Source of the DNA: Ruminococcus sp.
Lineage (GTDB): Bacteria; Bacillota; Clostridia; Oscillospirales; Acutalibacteraceae
DNA: 64,000 nt
Reading direction: 5' to 3'
Assembly: GCA_017410265.1 (NCBI GenBank)
Contig: JAFQRC010000001.1
Span: 1-64,000, forward strand
Numbering within the stretch: position 1 is the stretch's first letter; each line of letters opens with the position of its first letter. Below the pieces are notes generated by a model that was not told the origin of the DNA, searched no databases, and saw nothing but the letters and a program-made list of their open reading frames with translations. A program made the translations under genes and the position numbers. Shown here piece after piece: positions 22,967 through 31,900 of this stretch.

Positions 22967-23892
22967 ATTTTATTTTCACTGATATTTATGATGAGGAGCA
23001 CAGCGTTTATCCCGTGAGCGTTACTGTCAATATGGACGAAAATGTGCCCGCAGATGACCTTTTTGCGACCTTTCACCACTTCACCTCAAGTCAGCTGAAA
23101 AGTCTTAGTGTCTACGATGAAAACGGTGTTTTATTCACAGGAATCGTAGATGAGCAGACTACGCAGAGCAATTCAGACGGAGAATACCTGAAAATCTCAG
23201 CACGCAGTATGGCAGCGCTGCTTCTTGACAACGAAAGCGTGCCGATAAGCTACAATTCTCCCAGCGTCAGAGTGATTGAAGAAAGGCACTTAAAGCCTTT
23301 CGGGGTTAAGGTTTCAGAGAGCTTGAGTGATACATATTTCGGTACCCATACCGTGTTAAAGGGTGAGAGCAACTACAAAGCGGTTGACAGCTTTGCTAAC
23401 AAGCTGTATTCAAACAGCGTGCGTGTAGACGAAAAGGGCGAGCTTAGCTTTTTGGGTGCTAAAAAGAATAAAAGCGTAGTTTTTTCCAATAGCTTTGATG
23501 GAATTTCCTACTACGACTTTTGTGAGAATATAAAGCGTTGTGAGGAGATTTCAAAGGTGAGAATCAAGCTGAGTAATTCATCAGGCTATCACAGTGTTGT
23601 AGAAAATCAGGACGCTATAAAAAGAGGGGTAGTTAGGGAGCGTTACTTAAACTGTGTACTTACTGATACTCCTGCTTCTTACGCGCAGTCTATGATAAAT
23701 AACGGTAGCAAAAAGTCATACAGCGTCACACTTTACTGTGAGGGTCAGCACCTGAATGTTTTCGGGTGCAATGCTACTATAAAAGGAAGTGTCTGCGGTG
23801 ATATAGAAAACCTTTATGTCAGCAGTATCCGATATGCGCTGAGCGATAAAAAGGAAGTCACCGTTATTACGTTGAAGAGAAAGGAAGTATAG
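22960..23892 (+). CDS. Baseplate hub protein (gpD/XkdQ-like)
   Basis: 310 residues of the late-control D/XkdQ type, the central hub to which the spike attaches. It opens with a beta domain, VSVTVNMDENVPADDLFATF, and continues with LFTGIVDEQTTQSNSDGEYL and LKISARSMAALLLDNE, the wording typical of these hubs. A second beta domain of the gp27 type follows, with HTVLKGESNYKAVDSFANKL. AGGTGGTG precedes the ATG, and one base separates the stop from the next start. Intact and full length. Confidence 0.75.
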   Translation: MLNFIFTDIYDEEHSVYPVSVTVNMDENVPADDLFATFHHFTSSQLKSLSVYDENGVLFTGIVDEQTTQSNSDGEYLKISARSMAALLLDNESVPISYNSPSVRVIEERHLKPFGVKVSESLSDTYFGTHTVLKGESNYKAVDSFANKLYSNSVRVDEKGELSFLGAKKNKSVVFSNSFDGISYYDFCENIKRCEEISKVRIKLSNSSGYHSVVENQDAIKRGVVRERYLNCVLTDTPASYAQSMINNGSKKSYSVTLYCEGQHLNVFGCNATIKGSVCGDIENLYVSSIRYALSDKKEVTVITLKRKEV

Positions 23893-23893
23893 T

Positions 23894-24232
23894 ATGTGGC
23901 TTGTTGATTATATGACTAAAAACAAAGGTAATAATAAAGTCGGCAGTTGCGGAAGTGTTACCTCTAGCTCTAACGGAAATGTAGCCGTGAGTGCGTCACT
24001 CGAGCACAGAAATGTGCCGATTGTCGCGCCCTACGGCGTGATGTACAATCCTCCCGAAAACTCAAAGTCTGTTATTCTGGATGTAGCGGGTACATATATG
24101 TGCTTAGGAGTTGTGTCACCTTTTTTTGAACTTGAGCCGGGCGAGCTAAAGCTTGAGTCAAAGGGCGGGGCTTCAATAGTGCTGAAAAACGACGGCACGG
24201 TGCTCATAAACGGAAAGGTGTATGGTGAATAA
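23894..24232 (+). CDS. Baseplate spike/puncturing protein (gpV-like)
   Basis: 112 residues. After a short N-terminal segment comes an OB-fold-like stretch (VPIVAPYGVMYNPPENSKSV), then GTYMCLGVVSPF and the short ending GGASIVLKNDGTVLINGKVYG. That ending is characteristic of gpV/gp5-type spikes, where a beta-helix tip pierces the target membrane. No lysozyme domain is present. GGAAG precedes the ATG. The stop overlaps the next start by one base. Assignment is supported by sequence ending and by its place between hub and wedge genes. Confidence 0.75.
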   Translation: MWLVDYMTKNKGNNKVGSCGSVTSSSNGNVAVSASLEHRNVPIVAPYGVMYNPPENSKSVILDVAGTYMCLGVVSPFFELEPGELKLESKGGASIVLKNDGTVLINGKVYGE

Positions 24233-24579
24233 TGGATGTAAAAATTGAAAATATGGATACTGTTATAGGGAGCAACGGTGACCCGCAATATGTAAGCTCA
24301 ATTAAAGAGATTGCCCAGAGAGTGAAAATTGCCTGCTCGGTAAAAAAAGGCAGTTTTCGCTACAACAGAAAGCTTGGGTGCTATGACTGTAGCTATGATA
24401 TCGATGACGATAACATAAAGGACAAGCTTTCTATGATGTTCAAAGAGGCGACGATTGACATTCCTTACACCGATTTGAGAGTTTTAGAGATAAAAAAAAC
24501 CGAGTCGGGGAATAACGCGGTCTTAGAGATAAAATGCGCTGATAACAGCGCGTCATTGGAGGTGACATTACATGAGTAG
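24232..24579 (+). CDS. Baseplate wedge protein (gp25/XkdS-like)
   Basis: 115 residues of the gp25/gpW-like family, which starts sheath assembly on the baseplate wedge of contractile tails. The sequence shows SIKEIAQRVKIACSVKKGSF, then YNRKLGC, the aromatic-rich strand YDCSYDI, and VLEIKKTESGNNAVLEIK near the end. That a sheath-initiating protein is kept where no sheath gene is present is a notable point. The ATG overlaps the preceding stop codon. The next gene starts 8 bp before its end. Confidence 0.7.
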   Translation: MDVKIENMDTVIGSNGDPQYVSSIKEIAQRVKIACSVKKGSFRYNRKLGCYDCSYDIDDDNIKDKLSMMFKEATIDIPYTDLRVLEIKKTESGNNAVLEIKCADNSASLEVTLHE

Positions 24580-25639
24580 TTATGAAGAAATACTAAGCAG
24601 GATGGTCAAAAAATACGAAGAGCTTTCAGGTAACACGGTAAATGAGCAGTCGGATATAATGCTAAGACTATCTGTGCTTTCAGGAGAGCTTTACAACAGC
24701 TATGTAGCAGGCGAGTTTATCAAACGCCAGATGTTTGTGTCAACGGCTACGGGAGAGTATCTTGATAAACACGCGCTCTCCCGAGGACTTTCCAGAAAAG
24801 AGGCGGGCAAAGCGAGCGGCGAGGTTACTTTTTCAGTGGAAACTGTGTCCGATAAAGATATCGTGATTGATAAAGGCACGGTGGTTTCAACCTCGGGTGA
24901 GAGTGCCGTACAGTACATAACCGATTCTGCGGTTACTCTTTATGCAGGCGACCAAAGCGTCACCGCTGATGTAACCGCAGTAGAGGGTGGCGCAAAGTAC
25001 AATGTTGTTGCGGATAAGGTCTGTGTGCTTGTGACTCCGCCGTCAGGAATAACCGCGGTGACTAACGCTAAGTCTATCAAAGGTGGTACCGATGCAGAAA
25101 CCGATGAAGAGCTCAGAGAGCGCGTGCTCTCAAGCTACAGGGATATTTCTAACGGCACAAACGCTGTTTACTATCAGCGTCTTGCTCAGTCTGTTTCGGG
25201 CGTGCATTCGGCTTCGGTTGTATCTAAAGCCAGAGGAGAGGGCACAATCAATGTTTATGTATGTGGCAAAAAGAATTCTCCGATGAACAGTGAAGTTATT
25301 GCTCAGGTGCAGGAGCTCCTCGATGAAAACAGGGAACTCAATGTTGATGTTTTAGTGCTTTACGCAGAGCCTGTCAGTGTCAGCTGTGCGATAAAATTAG
25401 AGGTAGAGGATGGCTACAGCTTTGAATCGGTAAAGCTGGAAATAGAGGAAAAAGCTCAAAGGTTTGTCGAATCACTCGGTGTGGGAAAGCCTATGCTTTT
25501 GTGTGAGCTCGGAGATTTGATTTTTCACACATACGGTGTGAAAAACTACGAATTTGTGCGTGCTTACAGCGAAGATGTGTATCCTGCTGCCAATAAATAC
25601 TGTGTTCTTTCTGAAATTTTTGTCAGTGAGGTGAGCTGA
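24572..25639 (+). CDS. Baseplate J-like protein (XkdT/gpJ)
   Basis: 355 residues of the baseplate J family, a wedge component linking the hub to the fibres. Clear family features: LSGELYNSYVAGEFIKRQMF, ATGEYLDKHALSRGLSR, a central beta region with VTAVEGGAKYNVVADKVC, the KGGTDAETDEELRERVLSSY segment, and a C-terminal part with INVYVCGKK. Full length for the family and without interruption. GGAGGTGACATT precedes the ATG. The stop overlaps the start of the next gene (TGATG). The best supported tail-side gene in the cluster. Confidence 0.88.
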   Translation: MSSYEEILSRMVKKYEELSGNTVNEQSDIMLRLSVLSGELYNSYVAGEFIKRQMFVSTATGEYLDKHALSRGLSRKEAGKASGEVTFSVETVSDKDIVIDKGTVVSTSGESAVQYITDSAVTLYAGDQSVTADVTAVEGGAKYNVVADKVCVLVTPPSGITAVTNAKSIKGGTDAETDEELRERVLSSYRDISNGTNAVYYQRLAQSVSGVHSASVVSKARGEGTINVYVCGKKNSPMNSEVIAQVQELLDENRELNVDVLVLYAEPVSVSCAIKLEVEDGYSFESVKLEIEEKAQRFVESLGVGKPMLLCELGDLIFHTYGVKNYEFVRAYSEDVYPAANKYCVLSEIFVSEVS

Positions 25640-26202
25640 TGAAGGATACATACACCTCGATGACTGATGCTCTCTCGGCATTTAATCTGTACAGCTTTGA
25701 TAATACTAATATTTCTACTGAGCTTAGTGTGTATGCGTACTTTCTGGACGAGCTCAACGCAGAGCTTACTACTATGCTCAACGAGTGCTTTATAGACACA
25801 GCGTCGTACTACGGACTAAGCTATCGTGAGCTTATTATCGGTGCGGAGCGAATGGACCTGAGCGTAGTGCAAAGACGCGAAATGCTCAAGCTCAGAGAAA
25901 GCATCTGTAAGAGTAGTTTTACACTCGAAAAAATCAAGGAGTCAATCAGAAGCTTCGGACTTGACTTTGAGATTTACGAATACCCTTCACTGTATATTGT
26001 CAGGATTGATGCAGTGGGGGATTACTCAAAAGCGGAGCGGTTGTGGATAACCTCAGAAATTGAGAAAATTATGCCTGCTCACCTTAGCGTTCGGCTGGTT
26101 TTCGGTGGTCCGACGTGGGAGGAGTGCGACTCAAAAAACAACACCTTCTCAGCTATAGATGCACTAAACTATACCTGGCAAGAGATAGATAATTTGGATT
26201 AA
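25639..26202 (+). CDS. Baseplate/tail protein (XkdU/gpI-like, DUF2313)
   Basis: 187 residues of the type that follows baseplate J in PBSX and P2-like phages. It has an N-terminal helical region with LSVYAYFLDELNAELTTMLN, the helix pair MDLSVVQRREMLKLRESICK, and a strand-rich end PAHLSVRLVFGGPTWEECDS. The family connects wedge and fibre. ATG overlaps the previous stop (TGATG); GTGAGGTG lies upstream. Assignment is from gene order plus family pattern. Confidence 0.7.
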   Translation: MKDTYTSMTDALSAFNLYSFDNTNISTELSVYAYFLDELNAELTTMLNECFIDTASYYGLSYRELIIGAERMDLSVVQRREMLKLRESICKSSFTLEKIKESIRSFGLDFEIYEYPSLYIVRIDAVGDYSKAERLWITSEIEKIMPAHLSVRLVFGGPTWEECDSKNNTFSAIDALNYTWQEIDNLD

Positions 26203-26212
26203 GGAGGACAAT

Positions 26213-26680
26213 ATGTCATCAAGCTCTTATACGCCTAACCTAGGCTTGTGTGCATGGGCGTCAACAGACCGACCAAAGCACATAGATTTTGTAAATGATA
26301 ACGCGATTATAGATGAAAAGCTCGGAGAACATCTGAGCAATACAGGGATACATGTCACAGCTGAAGAAAAAGCACGCTACACAAATCCGCATACGATTGT
26401 GTCATATACGGGTGATGGTGCTGTGACAAAGACTTTTACTTTATCTGATAGCTACACTTTTGCTCTGGTGTTCCAGAAGTCATGTCCCCCTGTGAAAATC
26501 GACGATAATAATAATCTGGTCGTTCATTTTGCGATTGTCGGCAGAACAATCGGGTCATCGTCCACTATGACGATGAATTCGACATCTATCACTGTGGTGC
26601 AGGACAGCACAGCCACAGACGGTGTGAAGAATAATTTCAATGAAAATGGCGGTCAGTATGTGATGCTGCTGTTCAAGTAA
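26213..26680 (+). CDS. Short tail-fibre-like protein
   Basis: 155 residues, the last gene of the cluster. The N-terminal half carries DFVNDNAIIDEKLGEHLSNT then GIHVTAEEKARYT, wording common in fibre or collar proteins of Firmicutes phages. The C-terminal half is beta-rich with TKTFTLSDSYTFALVFQKSC and would be the distal domain. At this size it is a stub compared with usual fibres, and no separate chaperone follows. AAGGAGG precedes the ATG. A bidirectional terminator lies 54 bp downstream, closing the operon. Confidence 0.65.
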   Translation: MSSSSYTPNLGLCAWASTDRPKHIDFVNDNAIIDEKLGEHLSNTGIHVTAEEKARYTNPHTIVSYTGDGAVTKTFTLSDSYTFALVFQKSCPPVKIDDNNNLVVHFAIVGRTIGSSSTMTMNSTSITVVQDSTATDGVKNNFNENGGQYVMLLFK

Positions 26681-26733
26681 AATAATACGAAAAGGCGCGA
26701 TTATCAAAAGTGTAGATGCGCGTCACAAAATAA

Positions 26734-26763
26734 AAGGCACTTACCGTTTTTGGTAAGTGCCTT
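26734..26763. terminator. Bidirectional terminator at the right end of the phage-derived cluster
   Basis: AAGGCACTTACC (26734-26745), loop GTTTTT, GGTAAGTGCCTT (26752-26763): a perfect 12-bp stem serving both the phage-derived operon and the convergent gene at 26778. Confidence 0.88.
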
Positions 26764-26777
26764 GTGCTATATAAAGT

Positions 26778-27620
26778 TTAGTGCCTTGCTCTGTACTTAG
26801 CAGGCAAATCAATATCAGCTGTATCAGCTTTTGTAAGACGCTTTCTCTCAGCGTAGCTCATGCCGTCAGATGCGTAACGCTTGCGTTGTGGCTGATAACG
26901 CTTGTTGTAGTCTCTTTGAGTCGGATAATCGCCGTAGTCGCCGTAATCATCTCTTGCTCTTGTTCTGTTAGAGTCGTGCTGATGCTGTCTTGCTTTGAGC
27001 TTTTTGAGCTTTTTCTTATATGTAGCTGTGGCAATTATGAAATACATAATGCCGATTACAGATAATCCGATGAGGATAAAGCCTGTGTATAAAATCCACT
27101 TTCCGTCATCGTCTTTATTGGTGTTTTCTTTAATGGCGGAGAAGTCTGTGACATCGCTTTTTGTCGAAGTGTCAAGCACGATGTCGTTCCATTCCTCTTT
27201 TTCCAAAGCCTTTTCGTTTATACCTGAGGTATCGTACAGGTCTGTCATATCCGAAACGCTACCCGCAGAGCTTTCGATGGAATTTGCCATCTCGTCCTCG
27301 TCATAGTAGTAAAAATCATCATTACCGTCGTCGACATAACCGCTTGACGGGTCGTCTACGGTACCGTCATCAGGTGCTACTGTAGGGTCAACTACTTCTC
27401 CACTGCTCGGATCGTCAGGAGCAGTTGTCGGAGTGACAGGCTCCTCAGGAGCAGTTGTCGGAGGGGCAGGTTCCGGTTCAGGCTGAGGATCGGGAACAGG
27501 GTCAACTACACCCGCATTCGGATCGGTGATTTCGTCTATAGCATAGACAGTCATCGAAAAACCTGTCAAAAGCATCATAAGTGCGATTATTACTGAAAGT
27601 AATCTTATTCTTTTGTTCAT
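26778..27620 (-). CDS. Exported Pro/Asp-rich membrane protein of unknown function
   Basis: 280 residues, no recognised family. Order: signal peptide (1 to about 28), a Pro/Glu/Asp/Thr-rich stretch (about 32-105) with repeated APEEP and APDD motifs that is probably extended and wall-spanning, an acidic region with YYYDEDE, one transmembrane helix (about 173-198), and a basic C-terminal tail rich in Arg, Lys and Tyr (RTRARDDYGDYGDYPTQRD). The layout implies one pass with an outer acidic part and a cytoplasmic basic part. It is convergent with the phage-derived cluster and follows the PrsA-like gene by 52 bp, perhaps in one transcript. Confidence 0.75.
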   Translation of the reverse strand: MNKRIRLLSVIIALMMLLTGFSMTVYAIDEITDPNAGVVDPVPDPQPEPEPAPPTTAPEEPVTPTTAPDDPSSGEVVDPTVAPDDGTVDDPSSGYVDDGNDDFYYYDEDEMANSIESSAGSVSDMTDLYDTSGINEKALEKEEWNDIVLDTSTKSDVTDFSAIKENTNKDDDGKWILYTGFILIGLSVIGIMYFIIATATYKKKLKKLKARQHQHDSNRTRARDDYGDYGDYPTQRDYNKRYQPQRKRYASDGMSYAERKRLTKADTADIDLPAKYRARH

Positions 27621-27672
27621 AATATCACTCCCTGATTATGATATGCAGTTTGTGCAAGGTTAAACAAAAGGA

Positions 27673-28827
27673 TTAGTCCTCGAACATTGAAGGTGAGTAC
27701 TTGGAAACAGCCTTGCTGATTTCAATGTTGAGAGATTTAGCGAGCTCCTCAATGTATGAGTTGAATTCCTCGCCCTTGTAGCTTTCTAAAACAGAAGCTC
27801 TGTTTGTGCTGTCACCGATGTAAGACTTAACCTGGTCAGCGATAGGCTCTTTGTAGAAGAGATACATTACCTGTGTGTCTTCTGCACCGATCTTCTTGTA
27901 AGAAGCTTTGCCTTCTTCTAACTCGTTTATAGCGTTGACTAAATCTTCACCGATTGTACTGTCAGCCATAATTTCAACATTTGAAACGCTTGGATCAGAC
28001 TCAAGCTCGTAGTCCTTCACAAACTTTTCGGTTACATCTGAAATCTTGGAACCTGAGTTGAGTGATGAAGCATAGCCTTTGTAGTTTTTCTCGTACTTTG
28101 CGATTTCAGAATCTGAAAGAGCTACATTCAAAGAAGACTCTGCACCCTCTTCATCAGTAGTGGACTCTGAAGTGTAGAGGTTTGAGTTGAAGTAAGTATA
28201 GCTTGTGTAGTTTTCTGTGAAGTATGTTGTGAGCTCTTCGTCAGTTACACCCTTTTCACCGCCGTCAGCATAGAGAAGCTCGAAAACAGCCTGCTGCTTA
28301 GCTGATGAGATGTAGAAATACTCGAAAGATTCGTATGAAACGCCGAGTGGCTCGAAGATGTCCTTATATGGGCTGATGTACTGTTCGCCGTACATTGAGT
28401 AGTATGGACCGTAATCCCAGTACTCTTTAGCTGAAGCCTGATAGCTCTGTACTGTAGCTTCGTCAAGTGTTGCGCCGAGTCTGTTGTACTCGTGCTCAAT
28501 AGCGATTAAGCTTTTGAGGGTTTTGTCAGCCTGGTCAGAAATCCACTGGTCAGCGGTAGCTGTCACGCCGTCGTCGTCAGTAATCTGAACCTTGAGGAAA
28601 GATTCTTCGCCGTCGTATGTGCCTGCTTCAGAATCATAGCCCTCTGTCTGCTGAGCGTAAGACTGAGCCTGTGAGTAAGCTGAGTAAAGTGCGTAGATAT
28701 AAACACCGATAGCAAGCTCAGTGTCGCCCTCTTTGTAAGACCACTGAGGAGTGAGTGAGCAAGCTGCTGTTGAAAGTGCGATAACCATAGCGAGGACTAC
28801 CGCGAGAAATTTAGTAAAATTCTTCAT
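27673..28827 (-). CDS. PrsA/SurA-like exported foldase lipoprotein
   Basis: 384 residues with a lipoprotein signal peptide ending in the lipobox STAAC (cysteine about 23), so it would be tethered outside the membrane. The body is helical, like the SurA/PrsA N-terminal chaperone domain, with ATADQWISDQADKTLKSLIA and the long helices that follow. I see no clear parvulin (PPIC) motif, so it may be a chaperone without isomerase activity. A prsA-like gene downstream of mfd is a common order in Clostridia, which supports the call. A sigma-A-type promoter lies at 28867-28895. Function by family and place. Confidence 0.75.
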   Translation of the reverse strand: MKNFTKFLAVVLAMVIALSTAACSLTPQWSYKEGDTELAIGVYIYALYSAYSQAQSYAQQTEGYDSEAGTYDGEESFLKVQITDDDGVTATADQWISDQADKTLKSLIAIEHEYNRLGATLDEATVQSYQASAKEYWDYGPYYSMYGEQYISPYKDIFEPLGVSYESFEYFYISSAKQQAVFELLYADGGEKGVTDEELTTYFTENYTSYTYFNSNLYTSESTTDEEGAESSLNVALSDSEIAKYEKNYKGYASSLNSGSKISDVTEKFVKDYELESDPSVSNVEIMADSTIGEDLVNAINELEEGKASYKKIGAEDTQVMYLFYKEPIADQVKSYIGDSTNRASVLESYKGEEFNSYIEELAKSLNIEISKAVSKYSPSMFED

Positions 28828-28866
28828 AGTTTTTACCGTCCTTTGTTAATTTTTGCGTACTAAGTT

Positions 28867-28895
28867 ATTATACATAAAAAAGTATAATTTGTCTA
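28867..28895 (-). promoter_or_regulatory. Sigma-A-type promoter of the PrsA-like gene
   Basis: On the minus strand TAGACA (28895-28890), a 17-base spacer, TATAAT (28872-28867), 40 bp before the ATG. A 10-bp inverted repeat AAATTGTGTG/CACACAATTT (28897-28906 and 28932-28941) lies just upstream and may be an operator or part of the mfd 3' end. Confidence 0.55.
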
Positions 28896-28963
28896 CAAAT
28901 TGTGTGAAAAAAAGCAAATCTTCACAAATTGCACACAATTTAGGCGCTAAAACAGGTGAAATA

Positions 28964-31900
28964 TCAGAGGAATATTTCTTTTAAAGCACTAAGCGGGTCG
29001 ATTTTAGCACTATACCTTACTGCGATATACGGCTTCTGGGTTGCAGAAAGCATCGCCTGACCCTTAAGTTTTGAAATAAGCATGCCGACTTCCTCGCGTT
29101 TTATCGAGTCGATATAAAGCAGCAGGCTGTTTTCGTTTTGCTTGATTTCATATATGCCCATAAAGATTGCTTTGTTTCTGATGAGGGCGATGTCAATAAG
29201 TCCCATAACAGACTTCGGTATGTCGCCGTAGCGGTCTAAAAGCTCGTCGATTACATCGAGAGAGTCTTCTTTAGTCCTGATATCTGCGATGCGTCTGTAA
29301 GCATCGAGTCTGCCCGAGAGGTTTTCGATGTAGTCTTCAGGAATGTGAGCTTGCACAGCAATGTCGATAAGACAGTCTTTCTGAGCATCAGTTTCTTCTT
29401 TTTCTCCCTTTTCTTCCTGCACAGCGTCGTTTAAAAGCTTTAGATACATATCATAGCCGACATCTTCCATGTGACCGTGCTGTTTAGCTCCGAGCAGATT
29501 GCCGGCACCTCTAAGTTCTAGGTCACGCATAGCAATCTTAAAGCCTGAGCCAAATTCCGTGAATTCTCTGATAGCGTTTAGTCGCTTTGTGGAGATTTCC
29601 GAGAGAACTTTACCGCCGTTGAAGGTAAAGTAAGCGTAAGCTCTGCGCGGTGAGCGGCCGACTCTGCCTCGTATCTGGTGAAGCTGAGAAAGTCCGAAAC
29701 GGTCAGCGTTTTCGATAATCAGGGTGTTTGCATTAGGCAAATCAACACCTGTTTCGATAATAGTTGTACAGACGAGCACATTGACTTCCTGCTCAAGCAT
29801 CTTGCGCCAGACTTCAGAAAGCTCGCTTTCGCTCATTTTTCCGTGACCTATGGCGACATTTGCTTCAGGTATAGCGGCTGCGATTTTATTCGCTTTTGCG
29901 GCTATCGTTTCAGTATTATTGTGAAGATAAAAAACCTGACCGCCTCTTCGAAGCTCTCGTCTTATTGCTTCGTAAATCACCGCGTTGTCGTGTTCTAAAA
30001 CATAGGTCTGGACAGGCTTTCTGTCGAGCGGAGCTTCTTCTATAACCGACATATCGCGGATACCACTCATCGCCATATTCAGAGTTCTCGGGATAGGGGT
30101 AGCAGAGAGGGTGAGCACATCGACATTTTTGCAGACCTCTTTGAAGCGTTCTTTGTGAGCAACACCGAACCGCTGTTCTTCGTCTATGATGCATAGTCCC
30201 AGATCGCGGAATTCGACATCTTTTTGCACTAAGCGGTGTGTGCCGATAATCATATCGATTTCGCCGCGTTTGAGCTTTTTGAGTATTTCTTCCTGCTGTT
30301 TTTTCGTTCTGAAACGCGAGAGCAGTTCAACTCTCACAGGGTAGGTATCAAAGCGGTTTAAGACAGTCTGGTAATGCTGCCACGCTAAAATTGTGGTAGG
30401 GCAGAGCAGTGCGCACTGTTTTGAGTCAGAAACGCATTTGAAAGCGGCGCGCAAAGCTACTTCTGTTTTGCCAAAGCCTACATCACCGCACAGTAGTCTG
30501 TCCATAGGCGCTTTTCGTTCCATGTCGTGTTTGATTTCCTTGCAACAGCGGAGCTGGTCTTCGGTTTCGTCGAACTCAAAAGCGGTCTCAAAGTCGCGTT
30601 GCCATTCGCCGTCTTTTGAAAATGCAAAGCCTTCAGCCTGCATACGCTGAGAGTAGAGCACAATGAGCTCTTTCGCCATATCTTTTACAGCGGATTTGAC
30701 TCTGGATTTCGCTTTCTGGAAATCAGCAGAACCAAGGCGGTTTAGCTTTACCCTGCTTTCTTCTCTTGGTCCGATGTACTTAGCCACCAAATCAAGCTGG
30801 GTGACAGGAACATAGAGCAAATCACCCTTTGCGTATTCGATTTTGATGTAGTCTTTGACTACACCCTGAACATCAATTTTGTGTATGCCTTTGAAAAGTC
30901 CGATGCCGTGAGTCGAGTGTACAACATAGTCGCCTACAGATAGGTCGGAAAGGCTGTAAATTTGCTGAGCGTTCTTCGGAACTTTTCGTCTTTTGACGCT
31001 CTTTGAGAAGGTGAGGGCGCGGGAATACAAAATGAAGTTTTCGTTTACATATTCAATGCCTGATGACAGCAGTCCCTCGACAAAATAAACCTTACCTTTC
31101 TCGCATTTTTCAAGGTTTTCAGCAACCTCAGCGGGATAGCCTTTTTCTTTTAAGGTATCACACAGGTTTTCACACGCTTTCTTAGTGCCTGCGAGCACTA
31201 CAACGCTATAGTTTTTGTACGAAATCTCGTTTAAATCCTCCATCAAAGAGGTGGCTGTGCCGTTGAAAAGCGCGTTTTGTTTAGCGTTAAAGTTGACAAG
31301 CTCTTTGACATCCGTATCGTAGCCTGAGTGTGAGAAAGTGTCCAGATAAAGCACAGGAAAGCTCAGTGCTTTGTTCATAAATTCCCTGTAATTCAGAGAA
31401 TAACATTCAAATCCGCGACACAAAACTCCTTCTTCAAAAAGCGAACTGATTTCGTTTTTGCGGTAAGCATCGAACGATTTCATTCTCTCTTTGGTGGCTT
31501 TCATCTCGCTGATGAAAATGATAGAGTCATCGTCAAGATAGTCAAAGAGAGTTGCAGGATTTTCATAGATAGTAGTGATGTATTTGTCAATATTCGAAAG
31601 GGTGAGATTGTCACTGAGTATATCCGCTTCGCGATATAAAATCTCCTTTGCCTTTGCGTTTTTTTCTGATTTTAAGTAGGAGGCTTTTTTGCGGATTTTT
31701 TCAATCAGTGCGTCTTTGTCCTCAATCAGAACCTCTGTTGATGGGGTGAGTGAAATCTCTTCACAGTAGTCTGTTCTGCGCTGAGAAATAGTGTCAAAGT
31801 AGTTTATGGTATCTATTTCGTCGCCCCAGAATTCGATTCTCACAGGAGCTTGTGAGTCAGTCATAAACAAGTCGACTATTCCGCCTCTTAGAGCAAACTG

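Noticed and set aside
15496..26680. Ordinary complete prophage
   Set aside because: There is no integrase, repressor, replication, lysis or tape-measure gene, and no space for them between the packed genes.
15496..26680. R-type tailocin
   Set aside because: Tailocins lack capsid, portal and terminase genes; here these are all intact while sheath and tape measure are missing.
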